Assembly (NCBI GenBank): GCA_013396635.1
Contig: WBMW01005300.1
Coordinates: forward strand, 231,496 to 295,495
Source: Penelope pileata
Taxonomy: Eukaryota > Chordata > Aves > Galliformes > Cracidae
Direction: 5' to 3'
Length of the DNA stretch: 64,000 nt
In this document: positions 13,901-26,300 of the stretch, piece by piece
Layout of the letters: every line of letters begins with the position of its first letter
How positions within the stretch are numbered: position 1 is the first letter of the stretch
Notes under the pieces: generated by a model
Told to the model about the DNA's origin: nothing
The model's input: only the letters and a program-made list of their open reading frames with translations
Database searches by the model: none
Translations under genes and position numbers: made by a program

Positions 13901-16900
13901 GTTCTTGTGTATATCAGAAATTACTTTGTGGTTTAGAGCAATGATTGCTTCCCAAATCCAAAGATTCTCCTCCAAGAGTAGGAGAGGTGAAGCAATGAAC
14001 AATCCATCCAAATCGTGCAATATGTTACTCTATCAGTTAATAATAAAAAAAAAAAATCTGTTGTCTTTATTGTGTCTTATTACTTATATATAATATAAAC
14101 AGAACTATATGAAAGAAATTAGCAGCTGTCTTCCAGCATTGTCTTACCTGTGAAGAGTCACCGACTGTGTTCCTGTCAGTTCAGGGTGAACCTGTGGAAT
14201 ATACGGCTGTGTTTTGTGCAGTCTTATTTAAGACTGCAGGGGCCCTACAGGAAAGCTGGGGAGGGACTTTTTACGAGGACAGTTAATGATAGGACAAGGG
14301 ATAATGGCTGTAAACTGGAAGAGGGTAGATTTAGACTAGATATTAGGAAGAAATTCTTCACTGTGAGCATGGTGAGACACTGGCACAGGTTGCCCAGAGA
14401 AGTTGTGGATGCCCCCTCCATGGAGGTGTTCAAGGCCAGGCTGGATGGGGCTTTGAGCAGCCTGGTCTAGCGGGAGGTGTCCTTGCCCATGGCAGGGGGG
14501 TTGGAACAAGATGATCTCTAAGGTCCCCTCCAACCGAAACCATTCTGTGATTCTATGAAGATGCAAAAGAAAGGCAGTTTCTCCACTTTTCTGAGATATT
14601 CTAATAGTGACCAGTGCTATGTGTGTCTCATTCATAGGTTTAAATGATGTATGTACATTTTCACCAAATACCTGGGATTTCCTGTTAAGTAGAATTTGGT
14701 TCGGTAGCATTGGAGATGCTATGAAAACGTTTCAACAAATGCCTATCAGATGGACCTCTTGGTCGCCATTTAACTTCTTTTTTTTTTTTTTTGAATTTGT
14801 TTTTATGAAACCTGACATCCAAAATTTAGGATGCAAGTGGAAATAATACCTTAGGGGCATTCCCAGCACTATTTCTCATGCGCTCTTAGCTGACTGAAGG
14901 CAATGTTGCAACGTATTTTACATCTGAGGGAACTTGTCTGATTTTCAAGGAAATGTCTCGTGCTTAGTCTGGCTTGTGTTTATGTGTATTTTTCCTCATC
15001 TCTTATTTATATAGTCTTTTAGTTTGCTTACTTGATTTTTTTGCTGCTTTCTGCTTTAGCAAGCAAAACATTTGATATAATGCAAGAAGTAAATGCTGTG
15101 CTGGTAGACGATGACAGCCAAATCTGTGTAGCCCATTGCAGTCTCTGTGGGTTTAGCTTAGAGCCTAGAGCTGTTGGAAGGTTACAGCAATGAATGGGCA
15201 TATTTCGTAGACAGAAGGAACGTTGAGTCCTTCAGAATTACGACCTACTTGCATAAGAGACATCTTCTTAGCTGTACCAATGTTAAAAATAGATCATTCT
15301 TTTTAATAACTGTTTTTTCCTGTGTTTAAATTTAGTCAGAATGTTGTACTTGTTTGTGTGCCATTCATTATCTTAGCCCCGTGTTTAGGCCTTGTCTGTT
15401 CAGTTAATATCTGATTTCTGTTAGATATTTTAATTTGGCTTAAAGACACTTAATGAAGTTCAGTTTTGAGTTGATGTATTATCATGGGAGATTATATATT
15501 TTTCTCACATTCCTGTTTATTTTAAGCCAAGAACTCTGCAGTCTGACAATTTTTTTGTACTGTAATTTCAAAAAAAAAAAAAAAATACTGTTGATGTGTA
15601 ATTCCTGGTTGTTCTGAGTTCTGTAACAGTTGTTACCAACATTGTTCTAAATATTGTGTATTAACTCATGAAAGAGGTTAAAAATTCAGTGCATTTGTAT
15701 GAATTTCAGCTGTAATGCAACAAACTGAAGAAAATAAGTACTTTGTTGTTAGTAGTGGGGAAAAATGATCCTGAAGTTAACTGTTTCACTTGTCTTAAAG
15801 TAATACTGGCTTCGTATTGGAGAGCAATGTTGCTGTATACAATGAACTCTACTTACAAGCAAGCAACCAAGCTTCCTGATGTTGTTGTCTTTCTTCTGAA
15901 AGTGGAGTAATTTGATCCTTGTTCTTGTGCAACTTTAGGAGCAGGGAACCATCGCTATTTTATGGGATACCTGTTCTTCCTGCTGTTTATGATCTGCTGG
16001 ATGATTTATGGATGTATCTCTTGTGAGTAAATGTGTGGGATTTTTTTTGGTTTTCTTTTTTGTTTGTTTATTTTAATGCTTTCAAATACTTCATCTCCTG
16101 GTATGGATTTTTACAGGTTTTTGCCTTGAGTTTTTGATGTTCTTTGTTCTGGATTTGAACTGCATATTAATCATTGCCTGTACTGGGTAATTTAAGTTAG
16201 AAGATGTTTTTATTGTCCGATTTTTTTTTCTTCATCACAGCCATGTATGTGCTTATGTCATATATTCAGTGACTTGGGAAAGGAAGCCAGAACACGTAAA
16301 ACTCTTTTGGTACACTACTGTTTTCATATTTCATGTAACATGTTCTAATGTGGGCTTTATGTTGATGTATAGTAAACATATCTTAAATCTTCTCTATGGT
16401 GTTTGTTACTTTCTCTTTTCTCTAGACTGGGGTTTCCACTGTGAGACAAGTTATGCAAAGGATGGATTTTGGACCTATATTACACAGATTGCTACCTGTT
16501 CTCCTTGGATGTTTTGGATGTTTCTAAACAGTGTTTTTCACTTCATGTGGGTGGCTGTGTTACTCATGTGTCAGATGTATCAGGTATGGAAGAGCATTTC
16601 ACGCTGAGTCTTCAGAGTGCATGGGAATATCAGATAGCTGTTGTTTGAATGTTCATGTTCATTATGCAAGACCAGGTGTTCAGTCTCTCAGCCACAGCTG
16701 AAGGAGGTAGGCATCTGTTGTCTCTGCATAATAGAAGGCATCATTCACTCATTCATTTGCACTTTTTTTTTTTTTGCAAGTGGTTAAAATAGTGACCTCC
16801 CACTTTCCATTCTCAGAACGACAAAAAGGCAAAATAGACCAGAGAAAGGCAATAAAGACTAATAGAAGCCTAGAGGATAAAAGCTGTGGGTAGAAGTAGG

Positions 16901-19900
16901 AATAATGCAGTATGTCATTAGCAGAAAGAGGGTGGTAACTTCAAATGGGATGCATTAATTTCTTACACTGCTTCAGGGCGATTCGTCATCACATGACTTT
17001 ACTGTAATCTGACCAAACCCAATTTTTTCTGTGTCTTTTTTAATGAAAGACAAGTCGTACTGGAAGCCTTTCAATATAACTTGTCATTAATGAGCAGTGA
17101 GACACTGATTTAATCTGTTCTCAGATCCTGGAAATAAAGATCATCCTCTAAGGCTTAGGTGAAACTTCTTAGGTAATATGAGTTTTGTCCTCCTTTCTCT
17201 AGAATGTTTATTTACAATGAAAGTGAATTTCAGAATCTTGTGTATGCACCGTTTGGTCTTCTAAAGGTCTTGCTTGCCATGCCCAAGACAAATGAGTGAA
17301 GGTAACAACATGTATTTCATGTGGCTTTCAAGCCAGTGTGAACCACCAGACTTCTATAGCAAGATAAGCATGCAACTCTCCAGAGAGCCTTTCATCATAT
17401 TTGTCATGACCCATAGAGCTCCACACTCAGGTTCCCCATTAGTATGATCTGTGTGCAGATGAATCTTTGAATTATACAACACTTGGAAAAATACATTCCA
17501 TAGTATTTTGTATCATTAGTGTAATTAAGCAACATAATTTTAGCACTTCTTTATTAATCCTGGAAAAATGAAAATAGAGCACGCAGTTGCATTAATGCAT
17601 TTCCAACAGGTGTTACACGTAGAAAACTTAGGATTATGTTTGATAAATCTGGAGTGTGACATACGAATTGATAAAGTTGTTCTCCATGTTATTTCCTTGG
17701 CTGTGCAGCTGCACCCTGCTATTGCTCCTTGTGTTTTCCCTCCATCGTCAAGCTTTGACTTGTCCTTCATATTGAACCGGCCAAGGTTCTTGCCAAAGCA
17801 TTACATATGAAAGAAAAGTAATTAAAAACCTTTACTTCCAACTTCAAAAGTTGGCCATTAACACCTCATTTATATACATAGAAATGAAACTCCACTGGGT
17901 TTCATGGAGGCAGAGAAAGTGCTGGAGACAATAAGTAAATCTCAATGAGGCAAGCAAGCCCAAGTTTAATTTTGTCAGTGTTCATGATTTTGTAATGTGC
18001 AGCAAAGTTGACTTGATATTCCACTGGGGATTATAAGATTTTATCTTGCTGTAGGCTGTTAAGGGATTTCTCACAGTTGTGTTTCCAGTTACGTCACGTT
18101 ACAGTAAACTCCGGTTTTATATAAGATGCCCTGTTAGGCTACAGTAGTTGGAAAGTGAATACATTAAATCAGTCTTTGGGCCTAATGACTGTGGTTTAAA
18201 ACAAGCAAACAAAACTTTTTTCTAGTCATCTTTTTATCTTACAGACAAAATTTGTTACTGCAACAGAGTTTTAAATGGGAGGGAAATACACTACTGCTGT
18301 ATACCGTACTGTAATCCGAATGTCAGGAGGGAAAGAAAGCGATTCAAATGCTGTGTAAAGAAACTCAAATCTGTTATTCACAGTACACTTCAGCTGATAA
18401 TGGAATAACAGCATCTCTGCCCTATGAACTAACAAGTCACAGGCTGTTCAGTGATTGAGATTTATTTCTGATCACTTTTAAACCTTTTACACAATCTGGT
18501 ACAGCTGTTGTGTAGTGTTTTATGTTGGGATCCAGCAAATTCAGCAGACAAAAATTGTTCTTCAAAAGCAATAACATAAAAAAAAAAAACACCTTTTTCA
18601 GCCTGTGTAGGTTTACTTGTTTGTGTGTTGGCTAAATTGCTTGCTTTATTTTCTTGTCTTCAGATATCTTGCTTAGGAATCACTACAAATGAAAGAATGA
18701 ATGCAAGACGGTACAAGCACTTTAAAGTTACAACCACGTCTATTGAAAGCCCTTTCAAGTAAGTTTTAGAGTGTAAACATGCGTTTCTCACTTGTGTAGC
18801 TGTTCATATGTTTGAATTGCGCAACTTGTTGGAACAGAACATAGCTAAATACGTGCGGAGAAGGGAGCAGGATGTCCCAGGAGCTGAGTGGATGTTGTGT
18901 AGGTGAGATACAGGCTTTTGGGTATCACTAAGTGGAGGATGGGGCGGGGTTCTGGTTTCTGTAGTGATAAGGCTGCAAGCTAAGAGAGGAGAGCTCAGGG
19001 ATGATGTAGCACTGGGAAGTTAGTGCTTGTAGGAGAGGAATAAGGCAGAGTGGAGAAGCTTGTGGAGTCAAAGCAGGAAATAAATGAAGGCACGAGGCTG
19101 GAATATTGGTGGGTTGAGGGCATGTTGTAGAAGGAGCAGAGAAAGGACAGAAGCATGTCTCATCCTGCATTGTGTGCTGTCTCTCCTGTGGGAGCTGCTG
19201 CTCTTTCGGGAACTACCCAAGGGAACAGGAGATAGGAGTTCTAGTTGTATGTAATTTCATTTTTCTGCTAGAATTGAACTTTTTTTTTTAAATATCCTTC
19301 CATACAAAACTTTTCGTGAGAAAAAGACAGGCATCTCTCTGTGGTTGTCATCTTCCTATAGATATGAGTTGTAACAAGATCAGATAATTATTTGGCCTGA
19401 AAAAAAAAACACAGAGCGGTGGGTAGGACAGGAAGAAAACTACTGTTTTTATCCCCGTATTGATATCCCATTCACAAACCATATTCAATGAAGCAGCTGC
19501 TGTTACAAAAATGACTGCTAAAAATAACACCAGGTGTCTAAAGTAAGCGACTCTGCATTACCTATTGGATGAGGCAGTAGTCATCTCCTTGTTGCTTTGA
19601 CCTGTTCCGGTGCATTGTAACAAAAGCTTCTCTTCCAAAAAACCATGACCTATTCAGCCCGTGTGTAATTATTTGAAAAAATGTTTTGGAATTTTGATGT
19701 AAGCATCTTAAACGTGACAGCGAACTGATTCAGCAGCAGAAAGCCCTTGGACAGGTCATCTAATCCCATGCAGATAGTGCTTTCTTAACTTCATGTTGTC
19801 TGGGAGCTTAATTGATCTTAGACCTACAGCTGGTGAGCCAGTAGGTCTGACAGAAATAAGTGGTCAGAAAGATGGAAATTATTCTAGATAAGAGTAGTGG

Positions 19901-20298
19901 GTAATGGAGAGAATAAGATAGCAGCCAGTGAAAGAAAGTTAGTGTCTGGGTTGTGCCCAGGAACAAACATCCATCAGTATCGTGACTTATTTTAGAACTT
20001 GTTCCATCAGCAAGCACCAGGATAATTTTTATCTGAATCGGTTCTGTGCAGTTAGGAGCTTAGACAGTGCAGAATTGAATCTGTAAAGAGAGAAAAAATG
20101 TGCTTTGTGAGAAGAGCTATGATGTGACTTACTAACGAGTGTTTTTGTTTTGATTTTAGCCATGGTTGCATACGGAATATTATAGACTTCTTTGAATTCA
20201 GATGCTGTGGTCTTTTTCGGCCCGTTATCGTGGACTGGACGAGGCAGTATACAATTGAATATGACCAAACGTCAGGATCAGGCTACCAGCTGGTGTAG
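7830..20298 (+). CDS. ZDHHC17: ZDHHC17 (HIP14) palmitoyltransferase, last 7 coding exons (partial gene)
   Basis: Seven exons (7830-7918, 10870-10932, 11859-11952, 15939-16022, 16426-16583, 18664-18758, 20160-20298) join in frame into 239 codons plus TAG. Every junction has AG/GT and matching phase. The product matches the C-terminal part of ZDHHC17, human residues 394-632, with only scattered substitutions. In the family it is an integral membrane protein S-acyltransferase of the Golgi and vesicles. It uses palmitoyl-CoA to modify clients such as SNAP25, CSP and huntingtin, which bind its N-terminal ankyrin repeats (not in this window). Visible here are the cysteine-rich zinc-binding domain with catalytic DHHC (Cys467), two membrane helices (about 482-503 and 527-555), the TTNE version of the TTxE motif (562-565), and the conserved C-terminal motif SPFNHGCIRN. 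No frameshift or lost key residue is seen. Confidence 0.98.
10870..10932 (+). CDS. ZDHHC17: ZDHHC17 exon, residues about 423-443
   Basis: The acceptor is TTTCTGCAG (10861-10869) and the donor GTAGTG at 10933. It holds 21 whole codons beginning TIVELAETGS and ending FCSTCL. The cysteines at 439 and 442 are the first zinc ligands of the cysteine-rich domain. It is a 63-base microexon-like piece, easily missed by ORF scans because it is short and phase 0-0. A TA-rich tract follows the donor within ten bases. Confidence 0.96.
10938..10961. repeat. TA-rich microsatellite next to a splice donor
   Basis: Alternating TA with one ACA break, then a T run, starting 6 bases downstream of the GT donor of the 63-base ZDHHC17 exon. 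It is probably length-polymorphic. Confidence 0.8.
11859..11952 (+). CDS. ZDHHC17: ZDHHC17 exon with the catalytic DHHC motif, residues about 444-475
   Basis: The acceptor is CGTTCCAG (11858) and the donor GTAAGT at 11953. It codes IRKPVRSKHCGVCNRC, then IAKFDHHCPWVGNCV, plus one base of the next glycine. This is the core of the DHHC cysteine-rich domain. H452, C453, C456, C459, H466 and C473 are zinc or structural ligands, and the DHHC cysteine (467 in human numbering) is the residue that carries the acyl intermediate. All are intact. Confidence 0.98.
14230..14560 (+). mobile_element. CR1 LINE 3' end in a ZDHHC17 intron
   Basis: Sense-oriented CR1 3' fragment: 'aggacaagggataatggctg', 'aaactggaagagggtagatt', 'tattaggaagaaattcttca', 'ggcacaggttgcccagagaa', 'aaggccaggctggatggggc', 'tctagcgggaggtgtccttg', and the tail 'attctgtgattctatga'. 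It is close in sequence to the copy at 4976. It lies in the intron between the DHHC exon and the exon at 15939. Confidence 0.93.
15939..16022 (+). CDS. ZDHHC17: ZDHHC17 exon, residues about 475-503
   Basis: The acceptor is AACTTTAG (15938) and the donor GTGAGT at 16023. It starts with GA, completing Gly475, then AGNHRYFMGYLFFLLFMICW and on to GCIS, plus one base. The segment FMGYLFFLLFMICWMIYGCI is strongly hydrophobic and forms the membrane helix directly after the DHHC domain. Phases agree with both neighbours. Confidence 0.97.
16426..16583 (+). CDS. ZDHHC17: ZDHHC17 exon, residues about 503-555
   Basis: The acceptor is TTCTCTAG (16425) and the donor GTATGG at 16584. It completes a tyrosine codon, then reads WGFHCETSYAKDGFW and YITQIATCSPWMFW through to LLMCQMYQ. 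It holds the lumenal loop and the last membrane helix (about 527-553). This is the longest coding exon in the window and reads open past its donor, so a naive ORF overruns into the intron. Confidence 0.97.
18664..18758 (+). CDS. ZDHHC17: ZDHHC17 exon with the TTxE motif, residues about 556-586
   Basis: The acceptor is CTTCAG (18663) and the donor GTAAGT at 18759. It codes ISCLGITTNERMNARRYKHF then KVTTTSIESPF, plus two bases of Asn587. TTNE matches the cytoplasmic TTxE signature that follows the last helix in DHHC enzymes and contacts the active site. Confidence 0.97.
20160..20298 (+). CDS. ZDHHC17: ZDHHC17 last coding exon with stop, residues about 587-632
   Basis: The acceptor is GATTTTAG (20159). 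One base completes Asn587, then 45 codons run HGCIRNIIDFFEFRCCGLF, RPVIVDWTRQYTIEYD, QTSGSGYQLV, and TAG at 20296-20298. The Asn-containing segment SPFNHGCIRNIIDFF matches the C-terminal conserved (PaCCT-type) motif of DHHC enzymes. The ending SGSGYQLV is the family terminus. The QTSG/QISG difference from human is conservative. Confidence 0.98.
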
Positions 20299-23200
20299 CA
20301 CCACCTTCGTCCTGTGAGCATATCATATCTGAGTGGTGCCTGAAAATTTTTTTCTCTCTCTCTCGAAACCACATCCCTTGAAGAGTAGCATGCTATGTGT
20401 AGGGCTGGTGATGAATCTTAAGGTACCTTCTCTTCATCAGAATTTTATTAACAAAAGTAAAAATGGACAGAATAAACTGCCAAACCTGCTAAGGAAGAGG
20501 AGGAAGATCAAAAAGGGATTTTAACAGTTCTTAACACGAGAATTACTCGCAACAGCATATTCACAGTGTTTGTTGTTGTTTTTTTTTAATTTAAAATCTT
20601 TCACAACGGAGCATGAGATTATCGAAGTATTGACATACGTAGTTATGTTGTGCTGAGCAGAACAATTCATTTCCCAATACGAATAATTCCGCTGAAACAA
20701 GAATCTAGAATTCAAAGCTAAATTTCATGATGATAAATTTCATGAGTTCACTGATTGCTATGGTGTAGTTCCTGTAATGTGATTTTTTTAATACAGGTTT
20801 TCTGTAGTATTACGTACATTGAAAAATGTGCTTTTCAATACTGTGCTAAAACATCATGTGGTGGGGAGCCCCTGTAACGTGTTAAGTCATAGCAGTAGGG
20901 CACAGCAGATAATGTTAAGAAAAAAAACACATTGCCCACTTTTTGGGGGGATTGTTGTTGTCACCAGTCGCTGGTACAACTACATACTTGCAAAAGCCCC
21001 GTTCTGAGATTGTATGGTCTGAAACAAACGATTGCACAAATAAGGAAAGCTCTTCTGTCAAAGTTAAAGCCCTGCTTAAATGCATGATACACCTGTAAAA
21101 GTAGGCTACAGTATATAATGTTCAGGAAAAAAAGTGGGAAAAAAAATCATTGTCTATGAAGTAAATGTATAAACAATTTACAAAGGAGCAGTGCTTCAGT
21201 ACCGGCTTTGGTCCCAGTGCGGTACAGCGCAGTGTGGTTGCAGACCTGTTCAGGGAGAAATTGCACGGGGGAAGCCAGAGGCGTGAAAACAAAAATCTCA
21301 ACTATAAATCGATGAGGTGAAGTAGTTTTAAATCAACTGCAAGCTCAAGAGAAGGATCCACAGTCACCCGAAATGCTTATTTTATTTGGGTGTAAAATAA
21401 TGGAAACCAAACTTTAAAAAAAAAAAAAAAAACAAGCAACAAAAGAAATCTCCAAAATAGCACATGCACGTAGAAAGCGTGATGCAGCATTCTGAAGAAG
21501 GTGGTGTTTTGGCAAGTGGAAATCACCCTTAGTGTCTTTAAGTTCTCATGCTACAGATAGGTTTGGAAGGTGAGGAATCAACTGAAATTGCATTCCAAGG
21601 GGGCTTTTCTTGAATGTGATGCACTGATTTTTGTTATGGTGTTTTCATATACTCATTGTGAATTGTTCACTGCTTCCTTAACTATTGTTTACAGAGAGAC
21701 TGAGAATCAGGTTAGTTCTCTTCTAAGTGCTGTAGCAACCTGTAGTGGTTCGAGAAACCTGTGAGGGGAGTCCGGGGAGGGGACCTGAAAGCAGATGTCT
21801 GAGACCAGTGTAAAGAATGTGTATCTGTACATAAATAATTTATCAAATAGTTTTCTCTCTGTGAGTGTGTGTTTAGTATATTTAAAGCTGCTCATTTTCA
21901 TTTTATTCAACCAAAAAGTATAGGAAGATATCTAATGAGCTTTTAGTGGTGTTAAATATTGCTGTTAATAGGCATTACGCCCTGCAAATTCACTGCATGT
22001 TTGATGCTTGGCAAAACTAGCGTTTTCTGTAACACACAGATTACAGGTAATAAAGCAATCTAGTGGTATTCCCGCCCCTTGCCTTAGTGAGAGGAGCAGT
22101 GAAACTGTAAATAGTTGATGTTCAGTATTTGCAAGTAAACATTTCTTTTCTGTAGTTGTTTGTGGATCTCAAGACACACGCTTAGTTTGCAAGTACCAGA
22201 TATCAGGATTTACAGAAGTGCAACGTTAAAGTACTTGAATGTTTAATACTGGAAAAACCAACATCGTCTTGGACACAGTTTGAGCGGACAGGTTTGGATA
22301 TAGGGGAGGCAAGAAGCCTTTGCTATTTTTGTCAGACAAAAGTTGTAATCCCAATTCCATTTCAGTGAAAACCGTTGATATCAGTTACTCATCTTTTTTC
22401 TAATCTGAAAAAAAAAAAAAGGCATGAAGACATTACAACGATGTTTATTTTATTTATCAGTAATGTCCTGCGCGTTTGTTCACTTTCCACGTTTCTGTTG
22501 GGGTCGGTCGGCTTGAAGAACTTCAGTCCTCTGTATTAAATGAATGTCGCCAGCACCTGACACAGGTTTTGGTTTCAGTTGCCCGGTAGCGTTCACAGCC
22601 ATGAATTGTCCCGCGGTCCTTTTGAAAAAAGTTTGCAACAAAGGTGATCTTGGGTGCTACGCGGTGTGTGCGGCACCGTGTGCTTGTTAGTGGCTCTCTG
22701 GTGGCGGTTTGTTGGAGCGGCAGTAGATCGCTGTTAAAATTAACTGGTGCGCGTGGATGTGGGAGGTGAAGTTTCCAGTGCAGAACGTAACTTGTCTTGA
22801 GTAATACTGAATCCTTGGATCGGGAATCGTAAAACCAAGCGGCGGGGGGAGCCAACTATGCAGCATCTTTCTGTCAAGTTATCAAACTTGCAATCCATTT
22901 GTTGAACCAAACCCACATTGCTTCTGAAGCTTGATGAAGCTCACCCAGACCAACAACGGATCAGACCCACCTGATCCCGTGTAGGTAGAGTCAATGGGAA
23001 TTTTGTCTTGGCCCTAAACATGTGCCGTTTCTTTGCAGGTTTCTGTATTCTTTGATGTCCACCAGATTTTTTTTAATTAATGTGTAAAACAGCATCACTA
23101 CATTTTAAGCTATGGATTTTTTTGTATATTCTTTATTTATAACTGTGCCAAGTATTATTTTAATACTGTCAAGATCTTGATGTATTACATTGTGAACAAT

Positions 23201-23300
23201 AAAATCTGTAAAATGTTTAATAAATTAGCTCTCCTTACATAAATTAAATCTGTTAAATTTTGTAAGTTATTAATCAAATAAATATTGACTCTTACATGCA
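20299..23300 (+). other. ZDHHC17: ZDHHC17 3' UTR
   Basis: About 3 kb from the stop codon to a cluster of AATAAA signals. Isolated AATAAA hexamers at 20471-20476 and 22049-22054 could give shorter 3' UTR isoforms. Most of the region is AT-rich with poly(A)-like runs (for example 21416-21432), except a CpG-rich pocket at about 22460-22860. Open frames inside it are random. Confidence 0.85.
23198..23282 (+). terminator. ZDHHC17 distal polyadenylation signals (three AATAAA)
   Basis: AATAAA occurs at 23198-23203, 23219-23224 and 23277-23282. T/GT-rich sequence (tgtttgtcttg, 23301 onward) follows the last, so cleavage is expected near 23290-23305. Which hexamer is used cannot be told from sequence alone. 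Confidence 0.8.
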
Positions 23301-26300
23301 GTGTTTGTCTTGACTTCAGGCGAGATAACACGCAGCGTCGTTTCTGTCCATCTCCAGAAGCCAAGCCTTGAGAAGAATGCCGCTGCCGTGCGTCTGAGGC
23401 CTCAGCACAGACTGTAAGAGTCAGGGGACTTTGCCTCCTGCGGGTGCCACCTACAAGTGGACGCCTCGGCCATAGCCCTGCCCCTGCTTACCCGTAGAAT
23501 ACTTCAAACATCGTTAAATACCTACCATGTGAGATGCTCCCAAAAGCCACTCTCCCTTAAGAAACCGGTTACGTTGCCTGCATCCCTTACCCAGAATAGG
23601 AGATGCTAACTTAGTTGCTGGTAAAAGGGTGTGTGTTACTGAAGGCCAGTGAAGCAGCAGCCTTACAGGATTTCCTGCCAGCACAGAATGGTGCGTGCTA
23701 GCTGTTCAGACACCTGTAAGCCGTGCTGGAAACAGACATTGCTAAGAAGAGGAAGCACTTCCATCATATAGCAAGGCTACAGAAAAGTGATGTTGTCATT
23801 GTCTTTGTGTCCCCAGCTGCTGGGGACTGGGTGCAGCTCCTAAGTTGGAGCTGCCCAGGTCCCTCTGTGGCAGGGGGAAGCCTCGCGCTTGGCAAGGGGC
23901 TCTCTGCTGCGAAGGCTGCACGAAGCGCTGCTCTCCTTCCCCTTTGGGCTTCTGCGCAGGACAGGAGGGAGATGAAGGCTGCACTCAGAGTTTGTCTTCC
24001 TTTCTCCCTGCAGCTGTTGGCCAGGCGGCCACGTCTACCCGAGGTGTCTGTGGGTGGGCCGTACATTGCTGGGCAGTGACAGGCAGAGCTGCTGTAGAAA
24101 ATGGCAGTTCACTATTTCCCTTTTATACCGCTTTTTCCCTAAGTATCAGTGACCCAGACTGCATATTGCATACCTGCATACCTGCATATCCAGACCTGTA
24201 TTTTCTGGTTATGGCTCTGATACTAGGTGCTGTACTTCGTGCACCGTATTTCCTGAAATGCTTTTGATGTTCTGTTTGGTCCCTCTGAAAAACCTCTGAT
24301 GTGAAATGTCCTCATCAAGCCGAGGTCTGGAAAGGAGGAGAGGCCCAATCCAAAGCATTTGTCTAATGTGGGACGTGAGAACACAGAGTTCAGCTGCTGC
24401 ACGCCTCCCCACACTTGGTTGGAAATGAATAGAATATAGCGTATTGAAGTGTTGGCACTATTGCATGGTGTTAAGAGGGAAATACAACGTGCCCTTTATT
24501 GAGCTAAGCTGCAAAACTGCTCAGAGAGGTTTCTGAAAAAAGCAAATCCTGTACTCCATTTCTAGCCTGCACAAGGTGATCAAACAGGTTGTGTTCTTCC
24601 AGTATACGCACACAAATATATTCAGGAAGTTGGATTAAATGCTCTTTTTTCATTCTGTCATAAGCTCTTAAATTTGCACGTGGGCAGCGGCGGTGTCCCC
24701 CGTTCAGAGGCACTCTGCACGTTTGAGATGACGGCATCTGATCACGAGGGTTAGAATGACAAACGCTGCAGTCAAACTTCATTTATGAATAATGAACACT
24801 TCCGCTATTAAATGGTAATAATTTGCAAGAATTTAAAATACCTGCAAATGCCTTTTTCCTAAAGGACCATATCCTGAGTGCAACATTTCTTGCGTCTAAT
24901 GTATATATTGAAGCAAAAAAAAAATCTACTAGGAGCTTAGCTTGAATAAAAATTTGTGATGTTACTGCTTCATGAATTCATTTAGTGTTGCTCTAGAAGT
25001 TGGATCTCGTCTTTTTTTTTTTTTTTTTCCCCCCATTTGGTGACAGCCTTCCTCCTGTTTCTCAGGAAGCCAGCTTCTCAGCTTGGTGTGTAGCCCAGGG
25101 GCAGGCTTCCTTGAGCCATTGGCGTGGTTGGCAGAGTTGAAGGTGCAGGACCCTTCCTCCACAGGTGTCAAGTTAGCAAAGGAAAAAAATACATGGGTAG
25201 GAGGAAAGGATTAAATTCTTCAGTATGAGAGGTGGGACCAAAGGCTTCTGCCCCAGTCTCCTGGGCTGCACTGGTGCTCGTGGTCTCGCTGCCACCCCAC
25301 ACACGTGCTGCCCCTGCACTACCGCTGTCCTTTCCAGTGGTAATTTTCCCGTGTGTGAGCTGTGCAAGCTCTTGGCTCACATTTTGATCCGTCTGTCTGT
25401 TCTTCCTCATATCCGCATTGTTCGTCCCCAAGTCACACAGAATGCTCTTTGTGTACTATTTTGACTAGGACATATTTTTCTAATCAGGCTTTTGGCTGCT
25501 GCTGCCGCGCTCCCTCAGACTGCGGCGGTCAGCGTTGCTTGAACCGCTGCCTGAGCCCACGTTCGCACACGATTACCGTTTTATTGCAGCATTCCCAGTC
25601 GTGGGATGGTGTGTCTTCATGAACTCACTCTGTAAAGGCTTCTTCCCCCCAGAGGTATCAGCCTGCTCCTAAAACCAGACTGTTTCAGCTCTTGTCTTTT
25701 CTGTAATGACTTCTGTCGGGCAGGATGAGAACAACCTCCCACCTCCACCCGGCTCGCCGCTGGGGCTGTAACTGCTGTAACCCGAGTCTGTGCCGCCTCA
25801 GCACTGTGGCCGTGCTCTGAGGAGCTTGCCCAGACAGCCTTGCTGTGCTGGAGCCCCTCCTGCACTGGAAGGGATGGAGAGAAACTCCTTCCTTACCCTG
25901 TTACCTGCTGTTGCTCAGACCTGCTCCTGAGGTACGGGGTGTGGGTTTAGGAGGCAATTCCCAGCTTCCATGTGCTTCCTCTTTACAGTAGACAAGAAGC
26001 CCAGGGCTTTGCTTAGGGATGTAGCCACTGCAGCCTGGCCAAGGAGCCTGAGTGCACCAGCAAACGGGCGTTTCTGGTGCTCAGGGAACTCAGGGTTACA
26101 TTTAAGAACAAAACAAAAGTGGCTACGTTGTTCATACTAAGGCTGATTGCTTGCAGAAAGATGAGGTAGCTTGCCTCAGACTGGGTGACTTGTGCCCCAG
26201 TTTTAGTACCTCATTCTCACGTAGTTTCTCTTTGTTGGGCTAGACCTGGGGCTCCTGTTGAGGAAGTGACCCCTGCCTGCCTCACAAGAAGTGAAAGTTG

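Noticed and set aside
16269..16607. Continuous 112-codon frame taken as a single exon
   Set aside because: Only 16426-16583 is ZDHHC17 coding sequence. Both ends of the frame run through consensus splice sites into intron.
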